The position numbers were made by a program, and so were the translations under genes. The notes below the pieces were generated by a model. The model searched no databases. It was given only the letters and a program-made list of their open reading frames with translations, and had not been told where the DNA came from. A DNA stretch of 64,000 bases, taken from Ochotona curzoniae. Its lineage: Eukaryota > Chordata > Mammalia > Lagomorpha > Ochotonidae. Where the stretch lies: the NCBI RefSeq assembly GCF_017591425.1, contig NW_024466599.1:69296501-69360500 (forward strand), written 5' to 3'. Every line of letters begins with the position of its first letter. Positions within the stretch are counted from its first letter, which is position 1. Below are positions 1 through 11,974 of the stretch, in pieces.

Positions 1-419
1 CTAAGATTGTGCCTTGCTCAGAATGTTTGTTAAATGAGCGAGTTGTCGTTTCACTGTGGCTGATTGCCTCGGACAGCCTTTTCCTCACCTGTACATTGCC
101 AGTAGAACAACTTGTGGTCTCTGGTGAGAGGGAGTCATTTGTATGGCATGGCCCTGCTTGGATGGCCTAGTAAGGCCTGTGTGTTGGGTCTTCTTTTAGT
201 GTGGATTCTTGGTCCCAACCTAAGAGAATATAAGAATTATGCAGGGGTGCTGATGTGCAGAATAGGCTATGTTTGTACTTTTTGGTGCCAGAATTTTTGA
301 ATCCACACATAATTTTTTCATAATATACATTTTCTAAGAAAACTGATATGCATGGTTTTCAAAAATGTTAATACCAAAATAATCTCTTTCTTCTGTCTTT
401 CTGTAAGCTTTACACTATT

Positions 420-735
420 GTATTTATTTTCATTTTACTTGAAAGGTAGAGGGATGAAGAGAGCTCTTGCATTCACTGGTTTACTTCCTAAATGTCTGAC
501 AACAGGCAGGACTGGGCCAGGGTGAAGCCAGGAATTAGGAACTCATTCCGTCCAGATCTGTTCCATGGGCAGCAGGCAGCGAAGTGCTTAAGCCATCATC
601 TGCTGCCTGCCAGATTCTGTGTTACTAGGAAATTGGATCAGAAGTGGAGATGGGACTGGAACCGGGGACTCAGATGGGATATGAACCCCATGTGGTGATT
701 ACCTGCTGCACTGACCACTGAACACCTTCCTTCTG
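420..735 (-). mobile_element. CSINE (old, diverged)
   Basis: Antisense copy: A-tail region as tatttattttcattttactt, the ttcactggtttacttcctaa block, and a head resembling ggaccggcac. The divergence suggests an early subfamily. Confidence 0.7.
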
Positions 736-917
736 CACAGACTCTTTGAAGTAGCCTGGCCATGCATTGAGAGGGTGTGTGAACTGCTGACTCATTTACT
801 GAATGCCGTCTCTGTGCTGGGCAATCCGGTAACCAAATGAGAAAGAGCAGCATATAACATGAATAATTGCTCTGGGGAGTGGGAGCCAGAGGACCAACAA
901 TTAGAAATATAACTCTG

Positions 918-1019
918 TAGCCCTGCGTGTTGTGGCCATCTGGGGGGTGAACCAGAAGATGAAAGATTGATCTCTTTGCAACTCACATGCAATAGATATA
1001 TAAATGAATTAAACCTTTA
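918..1019 (+). mobile_element. CSINE 3' fragment
   Basis: 5'-truncated sense copy, keeping gttgtggccatctggggggt, gaaccagaagatgaaaga and an AAATGAATTAAACCTTTAAAA tail. Confidence 0.65.
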
Positions 1020-1070
1020 AAATCACTGAAGAAGGTGGGAATCTTAGACACCCCCTTTTTGATGTCTTTT

Positions 1071-1085
1071 TAAAGGAAATGGAAA
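1071..1085 (+). repeat. Left target-site duplication of U6 insertion
   Basis: taaaggaaatggaaa, identical to 1111-1125. It is preceded by tttt, giving a TT|AAAG junction that fits cleavage by the L1 endonuclease. Confidence 0.8.
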
Positions 1086-1114
1086 GTGCTTGCTTCAGTA
1101 GCATATATACTAAA
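1086..1114 (+). pseudogene. RNU6 (pseudogene): Truncated U6 snRNA pseudogene
   Basis: The sequence gtgcttgcttcagtagca followed by tatatactaaa matches the 5' end of U6 snRNA (GTGCTCGCTTCGGCAGCA, CATATACTAAA) with only C-to-T/G-to-A type changes. Only about the first 29 nt are present. It is flanked by perfect 15-bp direct repeats (1071-1085 and 1111-1125) that overlap the last bases of the U6 segment. It has no Pol III promoter elements and no tail. Confidence 0.85.
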
Positions 1115-1125
1115 GGAAATGGAAA
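1111..1125 (+). repeat. Right target-site duplication of U6 insertion
   Basis: Perfect copy of 1071-1085. The first four bases (taaa) can also be read as U6 sequence, so the junction has microhomology. Confidence 0.8.
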
Positions 1126-1369
1126 ATTTAAAGGTGATACCAGGTGAGAAATTAAGGAGAGATGAAGGGTAAAACCCAAACCCTGATATGAGCATTGACG
1201 TGTTGGCTGATGAGTGAGATTTCTGGTCCTAAAAACCTATCAGCGTATTGGTGACACCCTCCCCCAAGAAGCATTTCTTTTTTGGTAGTTCTGTTCATCT
1301 TGAGCCCCAGGAAACAAGTTTGCAAACAAGAAACAGCACACTCCTTGAATGCTGTGTTGCTCAGCTTTT

Positions 1370-1690
1370 TGTTGTAACTAAATAACTGAGGCAAACAGTT
1401 TGTGAAAGAAGGGGATTTACTGTGGCTTTGGGTTTTGGGGGCTCAAGATTGGGTAGTTCCGTTCTTGGATCTGGTGAGGATGGTAGATGGCAGGACAACA
1501 CAGAGGAGGGGTTGCATTGTGAACCAGGAAGCAGAAAGGACCAATATGAATAGTGGGAGAACAGAGATTGCTAGGGACAGGCTTCAGAGTTGGAAGCAGA
1601 ACCTGGTTGCAACTTTTTCTACTGTGGCTATATATCACAATCATGAGGAGCTTTTGGAAATCGTGGCAGCTGGATCACCATGCTGCCCAA
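1370..1690 (-). mobile_element. MaLR-like LTR fragment (diverged)
   Basis: The order of short motifs (gatttactgtggctttgggtttt, ggctcaagattggg, tctggtgaggatgg, ggcagga...gaaccaggaagcagaaagg) follows the minus strand of MLT1/MST-type LTRs. It is heavily diverged, so the ends are approximate. Confidence 0.4.
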
Positions 1691-1699
1691 GGCTGGTTA

Positions 1700-4045
1700 G
1701 TGTAATCTGAGCAGTTGTTGTTTTTTGCAATTCTAAAGTACAGTTAGGGTAAAAGCCATGGGTCTTGGAAGTTCATAGCTTGGGCTCCTAAACTTGACCT
1801 ACCTGTTTCAAAACCCCATGTAGGTATCTTGAGTCTGTCTCTTATATTAACTATGCCTCACAGAGATGTAGAGCACTCTGCTGGGCACTAGGGAAGGCTC
1901 AGTGGCAGTAAGGGCCTGCCTATGATGGATGTGCAAGGGCTGGCATCCTTCTCCTTTCACAGTCTCATTTGGTAACAACCTCAGAACCTTGGCAACAGCC
2001 GCTCATTCAGCACAGTGCTGACAGATTCCTCTAAATTCATGACTTTAGAGTTCCAGGGTCCATCGGAGTTGCTTGGCACTCTGAGTCTGTTTCCCTACTG
2101 TCCAAGATGGAGGACAATCTGCTTTTTCTATAAAGGGCCAAGAGGTTGATTTTGTGCCCTGGTAGTTGCAGCATCTGTTGCAGCACCTCCCAGTTCTGCT
2201 GTTGTGTCTAGCAGGAGAGCAGTTTTAGTATGTAAGCAAAGGGTCGTGTTGGTGTGCAAATAGAACTTCAACAGAAACAAGCAATGGGCAGTTTGGCCCT
2301 TGGGCTGTAGTTTGCTTTCATATACCCTAGCTGTGATTTCCCGATCCCTGACAACCCCTCCTCCTGCCATGTCCTGCAGAGCGTTCCCCATGCCTTCCCC
2401 TCCCACTCTCTCTCACCCCCACCTCAGGTTGCTTGTCCTGACTGGTCTCCTGCCTGGCATTTTTTCTCTTGGAACAGACCCAGGGGCTGGCTGATTCTCA
2501 AGTCTTTGGGTCTTTGCCCCAATGCCAGCCTCTTTATGAGGCTCACCTAAAAACTGTGTTGAAAATGGCAGGTGCCCAGCTTACCCATTGTCAGTCTTCC
2601 CGAGTATTAGAACCATGATACTGGCCTAAGAGGGGACCTGTGTGAGCCCTGGTGTCCAGGCTGATATCTCCAGATCCCCTCCAACAGTACAGTGGCTGTG
2701 CTTGCATCAGACATCCTGTGAGTCACTGGGCTTCCTGCGTGATTACAGGGGTGGGTGGACAGGCGCATGAAACCCCCATATTCTTCTTGATAATAAGGGC
2801 TTAGGATTAGTAGCCATCAAGCCTTCCTTGGTAGCATCATTTATTAAGATCATGTTATTCTTAGTCATATAGAGGAGTAACATGTGGGTCAAGATCGTGA
2901 GAATATTAACCTGTTTGGCAGGGTCAGTATCAGATTGGCTGCACCTTGTAAGATTTGAGGCTTCTATGAGGACTTTTCCAAAATTTCTGTTTTTTGTTAT
3001 CTTTACTTTTTGTGACCAGTCATAATGTTCATCTTCAAGGAGCCCAGCTCTGGATCCGGTGGTGTGGTTAGGGAAGCAACCAGTAGGGGCTGAGCAAGTG
3101 CAGGTACAGCCCCACTCAGTGCCTCCTGACTGGATTCCTGAAGGTCCCAAGCTCCTGATACATGGAGGGGAGTGAGGTCCCCCTGCTACTGCTGACTGAA
3201 GGATGGGGAGGGCCTGGAGTAGCTGGCACAGTCTGGGGTGAGTCTGTGTTCCTGAGTGGCTCTCTCGCTTAACTCCGCTGGTAGACCTGGTCCGCTGTAC
3301 CCAGCCCCTGCCAATAAGACCTCATGATGCCTTTCCCATTAGTGGCCAGAGACTGAAGGAGCTGGGAGTCTGCTAAGTGGTAGTGCGTTTGAGTGGTCAC
3401 TTCCACAGTGTTGCCTCTGGTCAGGAGTGGTTGAGAGCCACACTGCAGGTGAAGCTGTAAGACATTTCCAAAGAAACTCTGACCACCTTTCTTTGGGTTT
3501 CAGAGTGGTCTTATTTTTGCTATAACCTCTTGATCGGTCATTTCAAAAACCATGTGAGATCATATTATAATAGTTCTAGCTGTGGGTGGTAGAGGAACCT
3601 CCTGTGTGTGAATCACTGTTCTTGTGTGTGCATGGATGTTAAGTCTGTGTGTCTGCTGTGGTGTGTACTTTTATCTGTGTGTGGTGTTTGTGGCTGTACT
3701 TGTCTCTCAGGTATGTGTGCATGTGCCTTCATGCTTGTGTGTGAGAATGTGTGTACGTAAGCATGGCGTGTGCACGTGCCAATGTGTGTGTCTGTCCTTG
3801 GCTCTACCATGGGTGGCAGAATGACATCTTTGACATGGATTTTGCGAGAAACATTCTTCCATTATTTTACCTCATTCTATGTGGGAGAAAAGGCTGAATG
3901 ACCCAAAGGGCACAGGGTTAAAAACAAATTGAGTTTTGAAAAGCTTTATTTATGTGTTAAGCTTGGCAGTCTCACTTAGGTATCACGAGAAAATGTAGAA
4001 TTAATTCGTGACAGGTGGGAGTGTGTGTGTGCGTGTGTGGTGTTT
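1700..4045. other. Unassigned sequence
   Basis: No exon or repeat that I can name, apart from TG-rich low-complexity DNA between about 3600 and 4040 that gives spurious ORFs on both strands. A 135-codon minus-strand ORF at 2743-3150 resembles no family I know and is within chance expectation. Confidence 0.5.
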
Positions 4046-4357
4046 AAAGATTTATTTATTTTTATTGGGAAGGTAGATTGAGGAGGAGAGAGATAAAGAG
4101 GAAAATCTGCTATCCACTGATTTACCCCCCAGGTGGCCGCAATGGCCGGAGCTGAGCCGATCTGAAACCAGGAGCCAGGAGGAGCTTCTTCCAAGTCTCC
4201 CACATGGGTGCAGGGTCACAAGGCTTTAGGCCATCCTCTACTGCTTTCCTAGGCCACGAGCAGGGAGTTGGATGGAAAGTGGGAAAGCTGGGACGTGAAC
4301 CGGCTCCCATATGAGCACAATCAAGGCAAGTGCTTTAACCACCAGGTTACTGCACTT
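4046..4357 (-). mobile_element. CSINE
   Basis: Full-length antisense copy, from tttaaagatttatttatttt through ccaggtggccgcaatggccg to gctttaaccaccaggttact. It sits directly after a GT-rich tract. Confidence 0.88.
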
Positions 4358-5369
4358 TTTTTTCTAACTCACATTTGAGGTTTCTGCGGCATCTCTTCAT
4401 GTGTGGAAGATTTCTTTCAGCCCATCTGAGAATTCCCTGCTTTTGTGGATGAGAGCAGGGCTGCTTCTGAGCTGGAGTCCTGGCCGTGGAGCACTGTCCT
4501 GGGCCAAGCTCTCAGGGGTCAGGGAAAGACAGGTGCTTGCTTGCTCAGTGGACAGGAAGTGTGAGAAAGTGTGAGGAGCTAGCTGAGTTTTTCTTTATGT
4601 CGTAACCATGAATGTTGAATTCTCATTGACGAATTTGCCCCAGTCCCTTCCCCACCCCATTCCATTGGGCCCTCAAGAGTGCCTGAGGACTCCCGGGGCT
4701 GGCTAAAGTCATAGGGTTATAGATCTGAGCTTCTGCATGCCAGGTGAACTGCGGGAGACGGGGCTTGTGTGACCTGAAGTATCAGCTGATTTAAGAAGGA
4801 GCAACTTGGATGACATGAAAAGCTCCAGGGAGGTTGCACTGACTGTGGCCTTGGTGCTGGGTTTGTACCTGAGAATCATCAGCCCTTATTGCTCATTTTG
4901 TGACTGAGCTGTGGTCTGCTCCAACAAAGTCCACTGTTCATCTCCCATTGGATACCATTTTCTTGTTTCTCCTGTAATCAAGCCTATCCCCGCCCCTCCT
5001 GCAGGAGCGACACCATCACCTGCACAGGCAAAGGCTGAGCACCGAGGACAGCTGGGCCTCGGAGGTGGAGTGTGCAGGGTAGCTAGAGTGCTTGGCTGAG
5101 GGAGGAGGGCTCAGAGGGCACAGCTGGGCTTCCACCTCAAACTTCCTCAAAGAGTGTCCACAAAGGAAGGGGATGTGGTGTGAGCATGCCCAGATGGCAG
5201 TACACACAAGACTCAACCCCTGCAGTAGATGTCCTCTGCTGGCCCAAGGGGCAGGCGCTGCCCCAGCAGCTCTGGATACTGTCAGGAGGATGCAAATACA
5301 GAGTAAAACAACTCCAGGAAGCACACAGCTGCCAGAGTCCTGCTCCAGCTGAGTTTGGAGCTCGAGAAG

Positions 5370-6368
5370 GGCGCGTGGAGTCGGCGATAAGAAAAGACAC
5401 AGACATTGTCACTTGGTGCCTTCTTGCTAGAGCTCAAGAAGAAGCTGTCCTTTTTATTTACTTAGACACAACACAAGCCTCTATACAAATGTTTGATTTT
5501 ACTATCTTTAACTTCAGAACTAAGCCAGCATGTACAGATGTTCAATTAATTTTTACTTCATGGTCAACCAGGTGCTCTTAAAGATAATTCTGTAAGTTAC
5601 TGTAATCAGTTTCTTTAAAGCAAGCTGTTATTCATATTCTTCAGAAGTAGCCATTAGGTGATAGCCAGAACTCCAAGGCCAAAGCACACATGCTAACCTA
5701 CTAATCAGTAAAACATTCTTACTACATTTTATTTTCACAACTTTTTTTTCACTTAGTGGGAGAAATACATCAAAAGGGGGGAAAAAAACCCCATAATGAT
5801 CTAGGACAAAAAGTTTCAAACACTGAATTCCCCTACAACTGTAGGCTCTACAACCTCATAAACAATCAGACAATAATCAAAAGTATATCTCTATGATGTT
5901 AATATAATCACCCTATAATTCCTCTAGTTAAAAAATTATAAAAGTGGCTAAAACAGCAATATTTTCAATGCTCCAAAGAAATTGCAAAGACAGGTTAGCC
6001 TTTGAGATAACAATATTTATTGCCATAGCAATTTTAGCTCTCACTCCCATCAGCTGCATTAATATTAAGGATATTTATCAAGCCCTTTCCCAGAAGATAT
6101 GCTACATGTCTGGGCCAGATTCTGAGGCAATGGTTAAGTACCCAATAAGGTGTCCAGAATTAATTGTGCTCCTGTGTGTAAATTGTCAAAGGCAATTATC
6201 AGAAACATTAACTCTCAAGCTCACATTGGTTGCAAAAGCCATTTTGCAGGGGCAAACAATGCCTCAATAGACTACAGAATTTTTAGTGGGGTGCTTGAGT
6301 GTTCATGCGAACAGGGGGTGAGACTGCGTCAAGGTGGTCAGAGAGAAATCTGCCGGCCCTGCCACACA
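5370..6368 (-). mobile_element. Possible solo LTR of an endogenous retrovirus
   Basis: Read on the minus strand this AT-rich kilobase has LTR architecture: an ATAAAA-type tract, then AAGTAAATAAAAAGG as a polyadenylation signal near 5450, then TGTCTGTGTCTTTTCTTATC, which resembles a betaretrovirus-type R/U5 segment. No primer-binding site or internal coding region is recognisable next to it, and I could not fix the TG...CA ends or a TSD. Other AT-rich repeats could look similar. Confidence 0.4.
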
Positions 6369-6764
6369 GCTGGAAGCTCCCCTGGGTCCTGCTAAACAGG
6401 GGAGCTGTTCTTTTCACACCTTCGTGTCATTCTCACCTACTGCACGAACCCCAGCACACAGCCTAGTAGGAACTCCTGCTTCCCACCATGGAGAAATGAG
6501 CATTGTGGTATGTTTTCCGGGAATCAGACCAGGTACAGAACTCCATCCCCTTCTGTGGCTATTGCTGTTGAATTACCTGCTCCCTTCGTAGCAGTTGTTC
6601 ATGTGTGACTCTGTCCTGTGGGCATGGCTTTCACAGCAGACACTTGTGTTGTCTCCCTCAGCCCCAGAGCAGGCCTCATGATGGTTTGTGGTGGGTGGGC
6701 CTTCCAGTCGATGAGTCCTCAGCAAACAGTTTCTGTGGGAAGAGGGAACGTCTCTGAAAGACTC

Positions 6765-6870
6765 CTCTTTCAAAAAAGGGAACTGAGGCCCAGAACGTGG
6801 CAAGTGACTTGACCTGTGTCTTGAAGCTTAGCCAGACTAGGGTTGGTTCTGGACCCTAGGTTCTGGGTCC
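6765..6870 (+). mobile_element. MIR SINE fragment
   Basis: gggaactgaggcccagaacg, then ggcaagtgacttgacc and agccagactagggttgg follow the MIR core and tail order (aaactgaggctcagag, aagtgacttgccc, gccaggattcg). Confidence 0.6.
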
Positions 6871-6879
6871 TCCTTCAGC

Positions 6880-8400
6880 CAGTGAGGGGCTCCTTTCTGC
6901 TGCTGTGTTTTTGTTGCTGATACTCTAGAGTGCTGTGGCAGGAGGAAGGCAGGGCATTGGAGGTACTGTGTAAAGAGGATGGCAGCCTTGCTACTGGCTG
7001 TCTACCTCCCTCTCTGTACTCTGGGCACTGGCCAGGAGGGGCCATGTTAGGAACCAGGCACCACAGTCTTGGTCTCACTTGGCTTGGGCAGTGACTACTG
7101 GGCTGGTTGCTTCTTCTGGAGCCTTGGCAGTAGGTAGGGCCTGTGGCATTTGGTGAGCACAGCCAGTGACCTTATTTTCCTTTGTTTGTCATTTCCATGC
7201 TCCTCACCTGTCCCAGGTGCTAGGAGGTGCCCTGCAACCTATTATTTGGGGGCCTTGTGCACATGCTTCTGTCTACCCCAGCTGCCCCTGGTCTTACTTC
7301 TCAGAAGCAGGAAGTGATGCTTACACGAAATGCTTGTTGAAGGTCCACAGCATTAACAAGCCGGTGAGGGCTGAACTAGCTTGATTCTGCCCTTCCCTAT
7401 GAAGTGATGCAAACATGTTGGAGAGTTAAACCACATGATTGGGAAATATCAGCTGATTTCCAGGGAATATTTTCATTGCATTAAGTTGGAAGGCATCACA
7501 TACCCAACCTAGTCACACCTTGTGAGGATACTCCATGCAATGTGGTTCAAATGTTATAAGCAGGTAGTGAAAACATACTTCTCCCACCTTGTCCTCTAGT
7601 CGCCTTCCTCAGAGGCCAGAGTGGACCAGCATTTTCATGTGTCCCTTGGAAGCATCAGTCTGTTTGTCCTCTGGCTTCAGCAGTGTGTGCTGGTTTGACT
7701 AAGCTTGCTTGGAAGGCCATGTGTGCAGAGTTAGGAAATCACTTTGGGTTTTTATCTCAGTCTCCCATTGTTCCCCTTCCTGTATTAATGGTATCACTTC
7801 AGTAACCTCATGATCATCTTGCTGATGGGTGGAGAGTTTAGTCCATGGGACAGCAACAGGCAAGGCTTGTCTCCCAGCTTCTGGGTGCTGTGAGAGGCCT
7901 GCTAGCGCATTTTGCATTTTTTGAAGTAGGATTCAGACACAAAAGGATGTCCTCTGAAGTAGTTGGGGTTGGAAATGTGTTGGTGTTTTTTTTTTTTTTT
8001 TTTTTTTTGCTTTGTTGTGTTATCTTCTTTGTCACATTGAAATGCCTCAGAGATCGTTTTTGCTGCAAAAGCCTGTCTGTTGCGTTTGACCTCCTAGTCC
8101 ATATACATGACATGAAGGGCCAGAGCAGGTGAGTGACCTGCCCAGGGTTTCTTGCCTCTGAGCGACCGATGATGCTGAAACTAGGCTTTTGAGCCTGGCT
8201 GCAGCCTTGGGGTGTACTATAACAACCCGAGAGGCTGAAGGCCCGTTTCAGCCTGCTGCTGTCATCCGGCCTCCTTGCAGCCTTACTCTGCACATTACCG
8301 TTGACGTCAGCCTAGGTGGGAGCAGGAAAATCAGTTTCATTGCTTCATAGCCGTAACTCTTTAAAAATGAGTTGCCTTATTGGTAAAAGCATTTTTTTTT
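6880..8400. other. Unassigned sequence with a T23 run
   Basis: No exon or classifiable repeat, apart from a homopolymer T run at 7986-8008. The 151-codon minus ORF over 7838-8293 runs through this homopolymer as poly-lysine and is not a gene. Confidence 0.5.
7986..8008 (+). repeat. Homopolymer T23
   Basis: Uninterrupted T run. No retrocopy body is recognisable beside it. Confidence 0.95.
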
Positions 8401-8430
8401 CAATTTTAAAAAGATTTATTTAATTTTTTA

Positions 8431-8753
8431 AAATATTGATTTATTTTTATTGGAAAGGCAGATTTACAAAAAGAAGAGACAGAGAGAAAGATCTTCCATC
8501 TACTGGTTCACTCCCCAAGTGACCACAATAACCAGAGCTGAGCCGATCCGAAGCCAACAGACAGGAGCCTGTTCTGGATCTTCCGTGTGGGTGCAGGTTC
8601 CCAAGGCTTTGGACCATCCTCTACTGCTTTCCTAGGCCATAAGCAGAGAGCTGGATGCGAAGTGGAGCAGCCAGGACATGAGCTGATGCCCATGTGGGAT
8701 CCCCAGCACTTACAAGGCAAGGATTTAGCCACTGAGCCATCGTACTGGGCCCT
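8431..8753 (-). mobile_element. CSINE inserted into the tail of another CSINE
   Basis: Antisense copy flanked by atttaatttttt on both sides (8418-8429 and 8754-8765), which is the A-tail of the older CSINE that continues at 8754-9058. The insertion order is therefore readable. Confidence 0.88.
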
Positions 8754-9058
8754 ATTTAATTTTTTTTTTTTTTTAAGGCAGGAATACAGGAAGAAGGAGA
8801 GGCACACAGAAGGATCTTCTATCTGCCGGCTCATTCCCTAAATGGTAGCAGTGGCAGGAACTGAGCTAATACAAAGCTAGGAGCCAGGAGCTTCTTCTGG
8901 GTCTCCTGTGTGGGTGTTGGGACCCAAAGACTTGAGCCATTCTCCACTGCTTTCCCAGGCCATAAACAGGGAGCTGGTCCAGAACTTGGACCAGCACACA
9001 TATGGGATGCCAGTGATGCAGATAGAAGCCTAGCCTGCTATGCCATGGCACTGACCCC
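8754..9058 (-). mobile_element. CSINE (older, split host copy)
   Basis: Body of the antisense CSINE whose tail end lies at 8409-8429, split by the 8431-8753 insertion. Contains gagccaggagcttcttctgg and the head ccatggcactgacccc. Confidence 0.8.
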
Positions 9059-9369
9059 TAATTTTTTTCTTTTTAATTTAATACGTAAGTCCTGTGAACA
9101 CAAAATATATCCTTATCCCATCTTTCAGTCACTTAGCTAACATGAGTCTGGGGCTCTGTCAGGGTTCAGTTTTTGTTCAGAACTGAAAGGTTCAAGATGA
9201 AGGTAACAGCCACCATTTCCTTGAGCTGGAAAGACAGGCTATGACAGGACATTTTTTTATGGTTGTAGGGCAGGGCAGGGGGAGGTGGTGCTGCGTCACA
9301 AAGTGTGTGTTTATTTCTGCCTGGAAGTGGGGGAAGCTTCCCAGAGGAATTGCTATTTTTGTTGTTCAG

Positions 9370-9610
9370 GAAGCATGAGTGGGAATTGTCCAGCAGACAG
9401 GAATGGGAAAGGCACTCCAGGTGGTGGGGGAACAGCCTGAGCAATGCAGCCTGCTTTTGAGAAGCAGCTTATGGACGAAGCTGGGGAGAGGCAGGTGGAC
9501 CTGAGAACTCATCCTGGCCAATGACTTTGTACTGTACTCTGTTGGTGCTGAGAGAATCCTGGAGGGATTTGAGCCACGCCTCATTAGATTTGCAAGAGGG
9601 CCTTCTAAGC
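9370..9610 (-). mobile_element. L2 LINE fragment
   Basis: In this orientation the block follows the reverse of the L2 3' region: gcactccaggtggtggggga, then a section equivalent to the 'ggcctacaaggcc' region, then tgagagaatcctggagggat and ttgagccacgcctcatt (L2 minus: ggagggttttgagcaggggag). Highly diverged. Confidence 0.5.
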
Positions 9611-9935
9611 ACCTTGGGCTGGACTGGAAGTCCCCAGGTCATCTTTCTTTCACTTTACATTCAGCTCCTGACCATGTAGGATGGCTGGAGAAGGAACATA
9701 GGCCTTAGATAAAGGCAAAATTGTAGGTAATGCAAAAGCAGCAGGAATACAGCACAAAATGAATCCAATATGGTTAAAAACTACATGTTAAATTCAGCAT
9801 GTTGAGGTTTGACAGATATTTTGTTCATTTTTTAAAAATACAGCATAATGCCGCTGTCCAGCACTTTGATGGAGTAGCTCTGTGGCAGGGCCAGATAATG
9901 TTCTGCCCTCTCCTCTCCCCTTTCTTCCTTCCTTT

Positions 9936-10246
9936 CAAAAGACTTATCCATTGATTTGAAAGGCAGAGTTACAGAGAGAGGGAGAGACAGAGTCTTCCAT
10001 CCACTGGTTCACTCCCCCAGATGGCCAACATAGCCAGGGTTGGACCAAGCCAAAGACAGAAGCCTACTCCAGTTCTCCCACATGGGTAGCAGGGATGCAA
10101 AGCACTTGAGACATCTTCTGTTGCATTTCACAGGCCCCCAGCAAGGAGCAGGATTGGAAGTGGAGCAGCCAAGACATCAACTAGTGCCCAGATGAGATGC
10201 CAGCATTGCATGCAAGGCTTTGACCACGATATCACAATGCTGGCTT
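9936..10246 (-). mobile_element. CSINE
   Basis: Antisense: ttgatttgaaaggcagagtt, actggttcactcccccagat, and a head ending cacaatgctggc. Confidence 0.8.
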
Positions 10247-10249
10247 CTG

Positions 10250-11970
10250 TTTTTGATATCAGTATTACATTGCCTAGCCAAAATGGATCTAACACTTATT
10301 GGCTGTGGCAGCCTGGGCTGTGCAGGTGGAGCTCAGCAGGCCCACTCCCTCCTCCTGGCCCCTCTCACCTGGTACGGAGTGCCAAGGAGTGGAGCATCCC
10401 TTCATGGTGTGCGAGGACACACCTCAGGAGCGCCTCTGTGACTCTCTTTGTTGCCACTAGTTCCACAAAAACATTTTCATGATTTTTCTTTAAATTTTTT
10501 TTCCCACAGATACACTGAATTCTCATTTGTTTAGTAAGGCAAATCTGCAAATATTTAAAGTACCCACAGGTAACCCAGATTTGATAGTAGACTCTTACTA
10601 AAACCAATTCCACATAGCTTTGTGATAACAACTCTCCTTCACAGTGAAATTTTGCCTGCGTTTTCCTCCTTAATGAAATGAATCAGATTTCCCTTCTGTA
10701 ACTTTTCTTTTAAAAACCTCGAAGCTTTTTAAGGAATGTGACTGGAATTGTGGGCGGGAGATGGCTGAAGCAGAGGTTCTCGCCTTCCCTCAAGAGTTCA
10801 GCTGTAAGTGTGATGGTAAGCAATATAGGGAGAGTTAATGGGCCAGGACATCCATTGGGATGGCTGGGCACCATCCTCGCTCACCACTCACTGGGTGGAG
10901 TAAGTGACAAGGCCTTGCAGGCCATCTCAGCCACGGCCTGGGAGCTGAGAGAAAACACCCGAGAGGTGTCAGAAAATTGCTTAGAGCACTGTCTGCCTTG
11001 AGAGCGGGGCTTACAAGGAGCTCATAGCCATTTCTTCCTGCTGTTTCTCTTTCCCCACTGCCACCATCTTCTGGACAAAAGCAGTTTGCTGCATGTGAAA
11101 TAGCTAAACTTCCTTCCAAGACTTTTTTAAAAATTTCATGTTGTCGGGCTGGCTGGCCCAGCACCAGGCAGAGAAGGTTGTCCTGGGGTGCCTTCTTAGG
11201 GGAAATGCTGGGACCACCTGTACAGCTACTGGGGTATAGGCAGAATTCTACTATAAAGTACTGGGCTGCTGCCAGCATGTGCCTCCCAAGCAGCTAGAAG
11301 CTGCTACATTCCCTTCTGCAGGTGCTTTGCTTCACTAAGGCCTGTCTCACACACGTGGGCTGATTTCTGTCTTCCAGCTTAACAGAATGTGTGAAACAGA
11401 TAGCGAAGATTCACATTACATAAAAGATTTTAAATTTTACTTCTGATAGTTTCTCAAATTTTAATTTTGCTTATTTGGTGCGAGGTGACTCTCAGCTTCA
11501 GGATCAAGTGTTGCCAGGGCTTTTTAGTCAGCTCTAGGGTTCCATGTTAAGTAAGAACTGACAGGATTTGCTGACCATCTAAGTCACAGTTCAGCACTTG
11601 ATGGTGATGGTCCTGTTGGATGCTGTAGCCTGCAAGCTCATTAGAGCAAGGAGTGTCCTTGTGAGGCCAAGCCTGTGTTCTGTAGGAGAGTAGTCCTCCC
11701 GCCTCTCATCTGTCTCTCCCCAACCATAGTTAAGGAGACATCTCCTGCAGCTGCTGGGCTGTGGCTCAGTACTAAGTATGCATGGCCAGGAGCCTTGCTA
11801 TGAAGGGGATCCAGGAGTGGGAGCCTGAAACCTTGACCGACAGGAAGGCAAGGGGAGCACAGTCCCTCGCAGTCCTCTCCATCTGAGTTCATGGTTACTA
11901 AAGTAGTTATTCCCTGTGAACCATCACCTGGCAGTGGTCAAACCTGCCTTGCCTTCTCTCTTCCCCCCAA
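10250..11970. other. Unassigned sequence
   Basis: No repeat or exon recognised. The 147-codon minus ORF at 10835-11278 shows no family resemblance. Confidence 0.5.
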
Positions 11971-11974
11971 TTTT

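Noticed and set aside
2743..3150. 135-codon minus ORF considered as an ERV gag/pol remnant
   Set aside because: No retroviral motif is recognisable, and ORFs of this length are expected by chance in 64 kb on six frames.
3600..4040. TG-rich region with overlapping Cys/Val and His/Thr ORFs on both strands
   Set aside because: Low-complexity dinucleotide-like DNA gives spurious repetitive ORFs.
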